Source of the DNA: Climacium dendroides
Taxonomy: Eukaryota; Streptophyta; Bryopsida; Hypnales; Climaciaceae
Reading direction: 5' to 3'
DNA length: 64,000 bases
Assembly: GCA_950106755.1 (NCBI GenBank)
Contig: OX467089.1
Coordinates: 3,288,501-3,352,500 of the forward strand
Part shown: positions 47,187-59,403 of the stretch, piece by piece
How positions within the stretch are numbered: the stretch's first letter is position 1
Layout of the letters: each line of letters begins with the position of its first letter
The notes under the pieces: generated by a model
Seen by the model: the letters and a program-made list of their open reading frames with translations, nothing else
Databases searched by the model: none
Told to the model about the DNA's origin: nothing
Position numbers and translations under genes: made by a program

Positions 47187-48910
47187 ACTACTAAAATCAT
47201 AACTCCCTCTATAATATCACAAATGCTACCATTAATACTACAGGCTCGTGCTTGCTATGCTACGCATTCATTGTATCACATATTAGTCAAATTTTGATAT
47301 ATTTAAATAAAATGCATGATAATGATTTCAATAAGTCTTTAAAATAATTATTTTAAATACTTTGTAAAAGTATTTTCAATCGTGCATATATAGAAATCGT
47401 ATTTTCACACAATGTGATATTACAGAAATAGAGTAACAGTTTACATTCATTTCTGTAATATCACTTTTTATAAAGGGTGATATTATAGAAATAATATAGT
47501 TGTTGCAATTAAGGTGATATTAAAGAGGATCCATAGGATGATATTATAGAAGTAGCAAATCCATTGCTTCTCTTGGCTTTACACTTCTTTGCACTTCTAT
47601 AATTTTGTGCTTTTGTGAGCTTTGAGCTTTCATGATTTCAATTTTTTATTGCTACTACCAAATGATTTTGAGAAATTTATTCAATTGAAGTGATTTTGGC
47701 TTCCACGACAATTAAGTTGTTCACAAAGTTTTTGAGATTTATAAGTTTTTCTTTTCAATTCTTCAATTTGGATTGCCATTTTTTGTAACAATGGAGTCAA
47801 ATTTCTAAAACATTCTAATGTATGTGTATCTTTTATAGTATTTACCATTGCATATGTATCATTCATCATTCAATAAATTTCTATGGTACATTTCAGTATA
47901 TGCTAACTTATAAAAAAATTTACAAAGATTTTAGTCATTTTTATTTGAAGATTTATTGAAATTTGTGTTTTGCATTCTATCTGATACATAAAAATTCTTA
48001 TAAAATTCTAATGATGAATGCGTAGCATAGCAAGCGCCAACTGCGAGTCATACTACTAAAATCATAAGTCCCTCTGTAATATCACAAATGCTACCATTAA
48101 TACTAGGGACTGGTGCTTGCTATGCTACACATTCATTGTATCACATATTAATAAAAATTTGTTATATTTGAATAGAATGCATGATAATGATTTCGACAAG
48201 TCTTTAAAATAATTATTTTAATTATTTTATAAAAATATTTCCAATCATGCATACATAGAAATCATATTTTCACACAATGTGATATTATTGAAATAGAGTA
48301 GTAGTTCACAACCACCTTTGTAATATCACTTTTTACAAAGGGTGATATTATTGAAATAATATAGTCGTTGCAATTGAGGTGATATTAAAGAGGATCAATA
48401 TGGTGATATTATAAAGGTAGCAATTCCATTGCTTTTCTTGGTTTTATACTTCTTTTGCATTTCTATGATTTTGTACTTTTGTGAGCTTTGAACTTCTAAT
48501 TTCAATTTTCTATTGCTACTACCAAATGATTTGAGAAATTTATTAGATTGAACCAATTTTGGATTTCACAACAATTAAATTGTTCACGAAGCTTTTAAGA
48601 TTTACAAGTTTTTTCTTTAAATTCTTCTATTTGAATTGCCATTGATTGTAACAATTGAGTCAAATTTCTAATGCATTTTAAAGTATGTATCTTTTACCGT
48701 ATTCATCATTGCATGTATTTTATTCATCATTCATTAAATTTCTATTGTTTATTTCAGTATATGCTTACTTATTAAAAAAATTATATGAAGATTTTAGTAA
48801 TTTTTATCTAAAGATTTTTTGAAATTCTTCCTCTGTATTCTATCTAATATATAAAAATTCTAATTGTGAATGCATAGCATAGCAAGTGCCAACTGCTAGT
48901 AATGCACTAA
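47187..48910 (+). repeat. 862-bp direct tandem duplication of a TIR-bearing element
   Basis: Two copies start at 47187 and 48049 with CATACTACTAAAATCATAA and run in register for about 860 bp. Each copy has an inverted pair at its ends: GCTTGCTATGCTACGCATTC near the left, and its reverse complement before the right end. The interior contains repeated GTGATATTA motifs on both strands that can pair with each other. No conserved reading frame. Superfamily unknown. Confidence 0.8.
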
Positions 48911-50911
48911 AATGCCATGTTTTGAAAAACTTGAAAAAGGTCCACAATAAATGCACATTGAACTTGAGGTGGAGGACAATATGTAAAAAAAGGCCTAGGC
49001 CTATGTGACCACACCAAAAAAAAAATTAAAAAACCTTCAAGTGCTCAAAATTGGAAAATTTACACCCAAAGAGTGCTTTGACATGATGCATTATGTACAC
49101 TAAACTTAGAGATTTTATTGAAAACTATTGTGATAATTTCAAATTTTTATTTTTATTTTTTTACATTTGAAATAATTTTATTTTTCAAGTTCATTACTAT
49201 TTTAGGATTTTTTGAAAATTTTATATTCAACTTTGAAGGTCAAAATCATAGATGTAATCAAGGGTTTAAGAAGTACATTTTAAAAATTCTTCTTTGACTA
49301 ATTTTATGTTGAGGGCAAATTTGTGCTAAATTTTTTGTTGAAGGTTATGATTTTTTCCTTTGTATTATAAATAGAGGCAAAATAATATGACAATGTAGAT
49401 TTTTATGTAGATAGTGCAATTTTGATGCAAAACTAGTGTAAATCAAGATGCTATGCATCCCTAGTGCATGATGGGACTTTAAGTATAGTAGTTTGCAATT
49501 AGTCAAATGCTAAGGCCATTATCAGAGAATACTAGAATTATAGATGATTGAAGTTTGAAATGATAATTTAAAATAAATGATTAAAGATAATTGGCTCAAG
49601 TAAGTGTGAGAAGAAAATGTTGATTGAACTTGATGTATCTGGTGGTTGACCTATTTATGATCACCCCTCTATTTCCATAGTGTATTTTACTCTCTTTCCG
49701 TATAGACAGAGGTGAATAGTGATTAATTATGGCACAATTTCCAATGCAATTATGTAGCATTATGATTGGCTACGAGTCTCTCAATATTGCAACTAATCCT
49801 AGATCAACTATTTTGAGACCTTGGTTGGAAATAAAGAGACCTATATGACCAATATAGGGTTGAATAAAATCTTCAGCTAGAAAATTTGTGGTAATTATAT
49901 TTCAAGAAAAAAAATTTGAAATTTTTTGGAATCCTTCAAAATTTTATTTTTGTATGCAGGGAAAATTTTCCATTAAGGAAACCCACACTTTAGATATCCT
50001 CAATTGCTTAAGTGGTTGAATATGGGTTGGGTCCCTTAAATGGAAGAGACTATGGTCAAATGTTGTATAGAAACAAAGCACAAAGATTGAATGTGAATTA
50101 TTTAATGGCATGCATTACTACCAATATTCTCACAACTTAGTATATACAATAATTCAACTATAATGTAATCAATTATTTAAATATATACAAATGATTTATT
50201 GAAGATATTTGAATTCTTGTTAGAATTTAAGATAAAGATAACAAAAAACAACAAAGACCATGGATTTTGTACTAAGATAAATAAACAAGAATTTTAATTT
50301 ATGATTTATGACAATACAACCTATGGATTGTCTTTGGAACACAAGACAAAACTATGGTTCAATGCTACAAAGATAGGTAATAAGGAAATTATGGAAGTTT
50401 TAGACTAACAATAGTAAACCACTAATAATTTCTTAAAATAGCCATTTTTTTACCATTTTTCTATAACATGTAATTTTACACAAACCATAGATGATTTGAC
50501 CTTACTTAAAAAAAAATCCACTTAGTCATCCCTTAGGTTGTTGTCTAAGAGGAAAATATAGACTACAACAACTAACAATCTATTTTTATGCAATTTTAAT
50601 AAAATAAACCAAAATTCAATTCAAAATTCAAAATTTTATCTTTTCTAGTATTTTAATTTTAATTTCTTTTAGCTTTGTATGATAATTGGTTTGAAAACAT
50701 TGGCATTGACATTTTAAAATTCAATTACATATATATCTAGGAAACGTTTATATCTATAATTTTCCTTTTATAGAAAAAATCTCAAAAATATTTCAAAATT
50801 TACATTAGAAAGTTTGATGTAAGGCTTTTGGATGATAAAAAAATTATAAAATGTATATCTTTCCAGTGTAATATCTTAAACATGATCGTGCATAAATGAT
50901 TACAACTCATT
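48911..50911. other. AT-rich intergenic DNA
   Basis: Very AT-rich, with no reading frame of note. No element boundaries were recognised up to the Harbinger target site. Confidence 0.45.
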
Positions 50912-50914
50912 TAA

Positions 50915-50929
50915 AGGTCTATCCCCACC
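50915..50929 (+). repeat. Left terminal inverted repeat of Harbinger
   Basis: AGGTCTATCCCCACC, preceded by TAA at 50912-50914. Confidence 0.88.
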
Positions 50930-51205
50930 GAGTAGTAGATAGGAACCTTGTGATTAGTTAACGAATGATGAGAAGGATAGTGAACAGGTCAGCAGCCTCG
51001 GAACTGAACCGCAGGCATGGTAGTAGAAGTACCTAGAGTAGCGCGGTCAGGCTTGTCAGGATTTTTGTAATGTTAGGAAGGAACGCGACTGGAAGAGAAG
51101 GCTGTCCGCACAACTACAGCCGGAAGTACTGGTGGGTCTTGCAAAGTTGTTTTGCTTGACGAAGTCCTAAGCGGTCGGCATATGAAAGAGAGTCGCAGCG
51201 GAGGG

Positions 51206-51287
51206 CTGTTGCGGAAGAGGACTGTTGCGGAAGCGGAGCGCTGTTGCGGAAGCGGAGCGCTGTTGCGGAAGCGGAGGGCTGTTGGAA
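51206..51287 (+). repeat. Short tandem repeat in the transposase leader
   Basis: CTGTTGCGGAAGCGGAGCG recurs with 16-, 19-, 19- and 19-bp spacing (starts at 51206, 51222, 51241, 51260 and 51279). It lies between the left end and the transposase, where many transposons place subterminal binding repeats; that function is not shown. Confidence 0.8.
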
Positions 51288-51875
51288 GGACTCGGGATTT
51301 GCAGTGATCCTCTCGAAAAGTTGACTTCGGGGAAGAAGTGAACATTGCAGTAATTTCTAGTCCGTCGTAGTTACTGCAGCGAAGTGCGAAGCTGGCAGCG
51401 CTGATAGGCAGCCTCTCTTTCCGAGTTTGTAGCGGTAGTTTGCCGTATTGACAGGAAGAAGCAGGCGTCTGAACTTGGCAGTGCAGCAGTTCACATCGTG
51501 GTAAGCAATCACTCACCCTTTTTTGCTTTCTTTACCTTCTCCTGTACTTATCGTCTCTATGGTCATGTCATCCATTTGCATCGGCCACGTCCTCCGTCTT
51601 ATGCAGGAAGACTACTACATTGGACTTGAGCACAATGCAGTAGAAAAACAACATTGTTAGGTTGCATAGCGAGTGTGGCTTTAGGTTTCCGAGAGACAAC
51701 ACGGTGTTCACTCTAGTGCTTTTTTATTTTATAAATCGCAGCGTTCCACTACTTTGAAATAGTGACGGTGCTTGCATTTCTGTCGTCTTCTATATCACTA
51801 CTTAGTCTTCGTAGTACTCACTCTCTTCTTCTTCTTGTCGTTTGAAGAGAAATCATATTTGACTAGGTAATAGCT

Positions 51876-53240
51876 ATGGATTCGTGGGACTTTGGTGTCT
51901 CGGTGCTCACTTATACTACTTGGCTATTACTTCTCCTTCTGAATGCCGACAACGGTTGTCTACTTCCAGAGGAAACAGAGCAATGTAATGGAATGGAGGA
52001 GTTGATGCCTTCTGTATTGGACGATGATGGTAGCATTGGTCATGATATGTTGAGCTCCATGACTACTATGCTGCTGAACTTCAGGCTTTACGCAACATTA
52101 AATGTTTACCATGACGAGGTGGAGTATTGGATGAAACCACGTTCCATGACATGGTTTTGCAGGTTCCTTATTCAACAGTATAACAATAGACGGTGGGTGT
52201 CAATGTTCAGGATGACTAAACCAACAGTATTTGCATTGGCTGAAGTTCTTCGACCGCATGTGTAGAAACAAGATACGAACTACCGTGCCGTTGTTCTAGT
52301 GTTGGTGCGTGTTGCATGCACCCTCTTCAAACTAGTACATGGTGCGAATGTCACTGTTTGTAGTGAGATGTTTGCCATTGGAAGAAGCACTGTCTCCAAA
52401 ATCTTGAGAGACGTTGTGCACGGCATAAATGATTGTCTGCATCAAGAAATCTCATGGCCACTAGGTGAACACTTGTGTGAAACCCAGCAGAAATTCAAAG
52501 ACCTTTGCTCACTACCTGTCGTTGTTGGTGCTCTAGATGGTATGCAGCTGTCCATAGCGAAACCTGCTCATGCCTCGGCAGATTATTACTACTTTAAGAC
52601 GGGAGGATATAGCCTGAACTGCCAAGCTGTAGTGGATAGTGATAAGCGATTTCTTGATTTATATGTCGGTATGCCTAGTTCAACTAATGACAGCCGTATG
52701 TTGAAGAGGTTGTCATTATTTAATTTGGCAACACATGGCAACCTCTTCAGCAGTGCTGCATCCGTCAATGGCTTCAGCCCTTACCTCATTGCTGAATTGG
52801 GATACCCATTGTTACCATGGATTGTAGTCCCCCACAAAGAAGGCATGCACTTGTCTGTTCCTGAGACTTTGCTGAATAGGAAACTTCAAAGAGGTCGGGT
52901 AGTAGTGGAAAATGCCTTTGGAATTTTAAAACAGTGCTTTCGTGAGTTGCTAGGGAAATCAGAGCTGCATCTTACTTTTCTGCCTGACATTGTTGTATGT
53001 TGTGCAATCTTGCACAACATCCTCCTCTATCAATCACACGATGAAGTAGAGGACTTCCTTCGTGTTCTACAAGAAGAGGGTCTCCATGAAGAGGAGTTTC
53101 TCGGCGATACTTCACGTCATGGACAAGGAGGTACCGACGCTAGAGCTGCAAACTCAGACGACGTAGCCTCCACAGCAGCGCAGGAGAAACGGCAACAACT
53201 GGGTGTATACTTGACTGCTAGGGGTCGTCCTGCCTTGTAG
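51876..53240 (+). pseudogene. PIF/Harbinger DDE transposase (DDE_Tnp_4 / ALP1-like) with one stop
   Basis: One frame of 454 sense positions from ATG 51876 is interrupted only by TAG 52263-52265. A helix-turn-helix-like segment (AIGRSTVSKILRDVVHGI, about 52374-52430) precedes the nuclease. The first catalytic Asp is in GALDGMQLSI (52536-52538), the NDSRML box follows, and the final Glu is in VENAFGILKQCFREL (52908-52910). The second catalytic position, normally Asp in a GDSGYPL-like box, reads AELGYPLL with Glu (52794-52796). The tail is acidic. Family role: cuts and rejoins element ends together with the Myb-like partner. With a stop and a changed triad residue this copy is probably inactive. 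Confidence 0.92.
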
Positions 53241-53747
53241 TTTTCCAGGAAAGGCAGGCCTTTCTGTTTCTTCCCCAACATTCTAATGTCGTTGTCGTCA
53301 GTGGCAATTGACTTGCTTTCTTCTCTTCAGGATATGTGCCCTCTCTTGACTAATAGCGGCATGGTATAGTCTAGCTTTTTGGATTTCCTTCTCTGTAAAT
53401 GTACATTTGTAGTTCCTTTAATACAACTGCCACTGAGTTCTCTCATTGCATGCCGTAAGTGGCAACCTCATTTCCTTCAATTCTATGTTCCTATCATTGA
53501 AAGTGAGCATTGTAGGAGAACTGTCTCCCTTCAATTATCAACTGTAGAATGCATGATTGACGCATGAGAATTCCATAGAACTTCGCTCTTGAATAAAAAT
53601 AGGATTCACTATTGCGGACTGACGTCAACAGTGTTGGAGGGGTGATAGTGGAGGACCACTTCGAGGGAATGGATCCAGTGGAGTGGACCACGTCAATGGG
53701 GGAGCCAATTTCGATAATGGTCGTCACAAACACTACGACTTCTGCAG
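53241..53747. other. Harbinger interior between transposase and captured exons
   Basis: Contains the likely transposase 3' end. The last 140 bases hold a readable segment (EDHFEGMDPVEWTTSM, plus strand) in a frame different from the next exon; it could be a further upstream captured exon, but no clean splice donor was found. Confidence 0.4.
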
Positions 53748-55446
53748 GGCTGCTAGTTTGGAGCAAGAACTTGACTCGTGCAAAGACCAGACCTTGCTTC
53801 TGAGACGTGAGAATCATAACCTGCAAGAAGAGCTGTCAAAAGCTTATCGTTTGAAGGTAGAGCTTATGACCTAGTCTATCGTGCCTGACATGGAGAATTA
53901 CATGATTTTGCTTCTTTAATGGACCAATCATATCTCGTTTTTGTAACTTAGTGCTCGACATTATTTGTTGTGGGTATGGTTGCCAGTGATTCAGAAAATG
54001 GACTTGACTGTAACTTTTGTTGTTTCTTGACGTGCAGAGTCATTTGACTGAGGCCTTCAAGAGAGTTGTTGAGAAGGTTTATTTTCTGAACTCTAATGTT
54101 TCCATCTCGAGTTTGTATGGTTTGAGGTCTAAAGTACTGACAGTGCAAGTGTACTTTGGATGTGTGTTAACATCAAGATTTTCTCTGCCACAACAAACAA
54201 CTTGAGAAAGAACTGAAATTCTATCAAAGTAAGGTGCCGACTGCGTTTTCTGAGAGAGATAAAGCGATCGTCGAGGTAAGAACGCACATATGCCCGTCGC
54301 TCATTTCAGCGTTAAATCAATTTTGGAAATCATTGTGAACCTTGTGAGGAACCTACTTTTCAGCATCTGAAATTTCTATATTATGCCGTCGCTTGGTATT
54401 TTTGGGTGTTTTTTTAATCTGTCTGTTTGTAATAGCGAGGGCGGTTCGGAATGAAATTATCCAGTATCTTTTATGTTTTTATTTAACGTTCAATTCAAGT
54501 TGCAATGAACGTTGGTTGTACTTTTCAAATCCTTTTCATTTTAATTTATTGGATCTCTTGTAATTTTACTTTTACTTTCACACAATGTATGGTCCTATGG
54601 CACGGTTCAAAGCTAGTATGTACTGATTTGAATTGTAAAAGACTTGGGCAGGTTCAGAAAGTGCACGAGGTTGAGAAGGCAATGTTTGCAGAAGTCCTAC
54701 AACTACACAATCGGTAAGAGACATTTCTTTGTCCAATTTTGCTTAAAGTTTGGTACCATCATTATCAATGACAACATGTCTGCAGTTCTTGTGTACTTTT
54801 GTCTACATCAAAGGGATGCCCGTTAAAGGATTACCGGCGGTGTGGATTTCAGTATCGTATGGATGGCATTCCTGATGTTTAGTGGTTCCAAGATCAACAT
54901 ATACGACTTACGTAGATAGATACCCCTTATTGCGGCCAATGTCTAATCATTAGTGTTGCCATCTCACACCATTTTAATTTATGTATATAAACACTATGTC
55001 GATGCAACTGCCTGATGATATTCTACGGTGGCGCTACAGGATAGAGGAGGCAGAGAGACAAAGTAAAGAGGAAGAGGCGCAAAAACTGGAGCTGCAATAT
55101 GATTTTCATACCAAAATGGATCAGCTCGATACTCTGTACAAGGTTAGTCTACCATTTTCAGTTGTGTGAGGATATCAAGATTTATTCAAATGGCCATCTT
55201 TTCCTAATCTCACATTAGTCGTTCTTGGTTGATCATGGCATATTACAGATGCCAATGTTCTCTGAAAATCTTCGAGTTTGATAATTTTTTTCTATATAGC
55301 AGGTTGTGGACAAATTTTGGGGAATGAGAGAGAATGCCCTTGCTACTTCTGATGATGGCCAAAACACGGAAGCTTTGGATAGAGCAACAACTTTACTCTT
55401 GGAGTCTGATGCCCAATGGAAATTTTTATTTCCAGAGACATTCTAG
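53748..55446 (+). pseudogene. Captured coiled-coil gene fragment, six exons in phase
   Basis: Exons read at 53748-53856 (LEQELDSCKDQTLLLRRENH), 54038-54076 (SHLTEAFKRVVEK), about 54192-54275 (QLEKELKFYQSK), 54652-54713 (VQKVHEVEKAMFAEVLQLHN), 55040-55142 (RIEEAERQSKEEEAQKLELQ) and 55303-55446 (VVDKFWGMRENALATS, ending FLFPETF-stop). Donors are GT and acceptors AG at all joints except the start of exon 3, whose acceptor is not clear. Phases agree throughout; the split codon between exons 4 and 5 joins exactly (62 + 103 nt). Predicted residues are charged and coiled-coil-like. No transposon protein looks like this, so it is read as a piece of a host gene. Its family was not recognised; the 5' end is missing. 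Expression is unknown. Confidence 0.72.
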
Positions 55447-56112
55447 ACACTTTAGTTTGCAGGCAGCGACATTTGATCCCACTCGCCTCCGTCAATTTTT
55501 TTTCCAGAGACAGTAATCCACCCCCCTTCTGATTCCTGACAAACTTAGCAAGCAAGCTGTCGATGTCGTCCCGTGCTCACGATCCAGAAGGTGAGCCTGA
55601 AACCTCCAATCAGTTTTACTGAGTTTCAATTACTGGCAACTGATAGATCGATGGATGCAGAGCTTTTAGTTCTTGTAGGCTCGAGCTAGCTCTCCTGTGG
55701 AGTTGGCTCCCGTGCAGGCTGTCAATTCGCAATTTTGATGCTTTGGTAGAGTGTTCAGATGCAACTTGAATTGTTTTGAGTTCTTTTGCCTCACTTTAAT
55801 TTAGTCTACAATTTTTGGTTTGAACTGTGTCTTGTCCTTCGGCAGTTGGTGAAGCGGAAGTGCACAATGGAATTTGCGTTGCAGGAAGGTAGTTGTATTC
55901 ATGTATAGAAAGTATACATGGCATGCAAGGTGCACGTATGTTCACTGACCGAGCAAGGCAGCACGGTGACCACTCACGCGTCTAATAAAAGTGTCCATGG
56001 TGCAGCAGGGACTTCCCGGAGGTCACTAGAGTTGCTGCTTTTTATGAGCTATAGTATAGTACTACTAAAGTGTATCTAAACTACAAGTGCTCACTATGTT
56101 GGTCGCTTGCAG
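55447..56112. other. Harbinger interior, no gene seen
   Basis: Contains a possible acceptor (TTTTTTTCCAG, about 55497-55507) followed by short open frames. Nothing in it was recognised. Confidence 0.35.
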
Positions 56113-56269
56113 GGTCTGTACAAAGCGCTTGAAGGCAACATTGGACCACTGGACGGGACATGCGAACCGCATCTCCGAACAACTTGAAGCAGTCTATGAG
56201 TTTCGGACAGAGTTCCGTAGTTCTGCGGCGGTTAATGGTGCGACGGGCTCTGCTGCTGCTTCGGCATGA
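56113..56269 (+). CDS. Possible further captured terminal exon
   Basis: A good acceptor (CGCTTGCAG) is followed by an open frame ending in TGA, with residues such as TKRLKATLDHWTGHANRISE and EQLEAVYEFRTEFRSS. It may be the 3' exon of the captured gene or of another fragment. It overlaps the 3' end of the minus-strand Myb-like frame by about 75 bases, so one of the two readings in the overlap may be chance. Confidence 0.35.
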
Positions 56270-57600
56270 GTACGTGTTAGTGTCTCATGAGAAGATTGAA
56301 GAGCTTCAGCTGTACCGGACGTCTGCCGTGTAGATCCTCTTGGCAGCACAAGTTCAGTGGCTGGACACATTTCCTCGCTGGGTAGGATTTCATTGTCTGT
56401 GAGGTTGACCTTCCTGTGTTGGCTAGAAGCAAGTCCGCTCCCCAGAACCTGCGTAAGTTGGGACAAACATCTGACCATTTCCGTTTGCCATTGAATAGCC
56501 AAATGGGCATTGTTGTTAGCCGTAGTTGTGGAGTCCTGTAGCCTCCTATCTCTATCTCTTTGATAGCTCATTTGCTCTTGAAAGAGACGTAGATGGATAT
56601 CAAGTTTGGAGCGTTCCACAGCCAAAGTGGCATCAACAATGGCTTGCATTTGCGATGCCATCACAGCCCCTGTAGCTTTTGTAGCCTCAGCAATGACTGT
56701 GTGGCTAGATGTGACTTTCCGTCGCACAGCTGTATTCCCAGGTCGCCGTTCGCTACCGGTGGCAGTGGTATTTGAAGAGCTGACTACATGCGGTATTACA
56801 CTAGCTGGTACTCCTGCGTAGGGCCTGCCGGTACAGCCACCACGAACTGGAGATGCTGTAGTTCCCCGAGATGGTGTTGGCAGGGGTTGTTCATGTGATC
56901 CATTGCCAGAGGTCGCAGTCGTGCTAGGAGGAGCGGAGTGGTGGAAGGGCTCCTGTGAACTGAAGAGCCTTGCTACAGGGACTTCCTGAATGGTGTCATG
57001 GTCACCGTCTTGTACAAGTGCATCATAATTGCCATCTGAAGGAAAGAGTAAATCGCGGACATGAGGAGGATTAATAAGTGGACGAGAACGAAACCACTCA
57101 TGGATCGCATTGAAGTACTCACAATTGAATTGTCGAGGAAGACTTTCCGCCTTCTTCTGTTGAGCAGTCAAATCCCAATACTCCGATAAGTTACGTTCTG
57201 AGCAGCTGCTGAAGTCCACAATCTTTTTGTACTCTGGTAGGAGTTGGTTCCACTTCGCTTTGCAAGCTGGTCCGTCTCAAACACAGGGAGAGCAACCACC
57301 GAGCATGATTAGTTGAGATATATGTGCCCACTTCAAGTTGTCTGAAAGCATCATCTCTCGTGGGTCTGTAGTTTCCAATTCGTAGAGGTGTTGCTCCCGT
57401 TTAGCTCGAATTAAAAGAAGAACTTCTTGGGGACTCCAGTTGGATCCCCTGTCCTTCCTTGACCGCTTTGCATTACTAGGTCCAGCAGCAGTCTGCTGTG
57501 TTCCCAACTGTGCTGTTGAGGGGCTTCTATTTCCAGAAGTTCTTGCGAGTCTGCGACCTTCTGACGGGGACGTTGATATACCTATGTCATCGATGTTCAA
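56194..57600 (-). pseudogene. Harbinger Myb/trihelix-like DNA-binding protein with one stop
   Basis: A single minus-strand frame from 57600 to 56194 is broken only by TGA at 57277-57279. The N-terminal part has a SANT/trihelix start (NWSPQEVLLLIRAKREQHLY); after the stop the third-helix region continues (ACKAKWNQLLPEYKKIVDF). The rest is Ser/Thr-rich with a helical region near the C-terminus. PIF/Harbinger elements encode such a partner, which binds element ends and recruits the transposase to the nucleus. No ATG precedes the Myb domain in frame (a stop lies just upstream of 57600), so an upstream exon or a lost start is likely. Confidence 0.85.
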
Positions 57601-59403
57601 GGAAGACCATTAGACTCATAGACAGTAGGGCACATGAAGAAGTCAGTTCATACATGGTGGAACTAACAGAACAAGTGGATGACAGGTACAGTGAAGATCA
57701 TTTTCAAGAAAATTGGAATGAAGGACAATTTTGGAATGACTTAGGCTGAAGAGGACGATCAACAGTCCATCATCGCAATGGTCAAGGTAAAGCCATCCCT
57801 GTAAATGATTTCCGTATTGTACATGAATGACTCCCATTCTCAGTGTCTTATAAACTAAACTAAGATCGTGCAAGTGAAGTCCATCTTCAAGAGAAGCAAA
57901 ATGGACAAATGCATGACTGTTGAGTTTTTGCTTTGTAGCCATATCGTGAGCTAGCTATATGTAGGCACGCTGAATTGCAATTCTGTAGCCCACCTCATGT
58001 GGACAACCTCTTCTGCTTTTAATATGTCATATTTACAAGAAGAACTTTCTATTTTTTTGCGCAGATTTGAAGAAAGTTTGGAGTCATCAAATCAAAGTTG
58101 TACATGGCGTTCTCTGTTAAATGGGAGGCATTCATAGGTGGGCGTTCTGCACGAGCTATACATGTCCTTGAAGTGCAAGGAAACATACCTGCCAGAGGAA
58201 CGGGTCGGGGGCATGGTGGGCTTGATTGTTGGCTTTGAGGCGCCTCAGTATCCATGGATATGTCTTTCCGGTAGCTGGAAGACAAGTACAGCGGATGACG
58301 GTGAGAGCAGAAACTTAAGCGTCACTATTGCTGCATTCAGTTTCTAATGTTGAGAATAGTAAAACTTGTCTAAATGGAAGACCACTATACACATTTTCTG
58401 TTTGCTAGTTTTTATCTTCTTAGAGAGTTGCCTAGTGCCTATCCACATCACCTGTGAGTCTATAATGTCAGCTTTCCTACGATATGAATGAAGAGAAGAC
58501 GTAGAACGACAAAGAATTCAGAGTAGAAACAAAATTTGATATAATTTAAGCCAGTCACTATTGAAACAATCATTGTGTCAAGCAAATGTAATTTGAATGT
58601 ATAGCTTTTTCATGTACATAGTGCTACCACTTCACAACTGTCATGCATTTTCTACACAGCTAGACAACAAACAGTAATCTCATCAGCGCTTTCAGTTAAC
58701 GAGTTTTCACCTCAGATAATAGTTTCAATCGTTTACTTGGGATCTGAAGTACAGCGACCTTGTTGCCTTCACTATTGCACGTCTGCACTGCGCTCCTAGT
58801 GTTGCAACCACTGTCACTCTTGCATAATCTGTTGCTACACAAATGTTTCGTCAATGTCGTTCTTCTTACAAATTGTGTCACGAGAATGAATGCCCCTTTT
58901 AAGAATGCGAAACTGACAAGTGGGCCACGGCCGTCGCATTGGTGCCCATTTCTAGAAACGAGTAATTAAAAATGACGATTGAGTCTGAATGACTTCACCA
59001 CAGATCCATAACATGTAATTTACGACACATGTTGGAAGCCTTACATTGTTGTACATGTGGAAGTACTTACTTCAATAAAGTGTATTAAATAACATTTACC
59101 GTCGATTTCCACTATACATACTCCGAAGCTTTGTATATAATAATTTGTGTCATTAGTGCTTGTTGCTGCGTCCTCCACTGAGCACCAGCTCAGCACACTC
59201 ACAATCTTCCATTCCTACACATTGAGACGAACTGACTCCGAAATTCTATATTAAATAATGTATACCATTACTGCTTCCAACTGCAAAGTTACCTCAGCAA
59301 CTACTTTGCACCCGCTCAGGCTCGGCAAATTAGCTAATATTCCGGTGGGAATGCACCCTCCGCTTTTAGTTGTTCCTATCCTAATTTTGCTAAGATAATC
59401 ACT
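57601..59403. other. Right part of the Harbinger element, no gene recognised
   Basis: Contains the upstream side of the Myb-like gene and a subterminal region. Near 59341-59356, GGTGGGAATGCACCCT resembles the terminal repeat GGTGGGAATAGACCT. The frames at 57643-57942 (minus) and 58138-58347 (plus) carry no known domain. Confidence 0.4.

Noticed and set aside
47400..48440. CRISPR-like array suggested by repeated GTGATATTA motifs
   Set aside because: Motifs are short, irregularly spaced and on both strands, in a eukaryotic repeat; they do not form repeat-spacer units.
51073..51516. 147-codon minus-strand frame inside Harbinger
   Set aside because: It is partly produced by the 19-bp tandem repeat, antisense to the transposase leader, with no recognisable domain.
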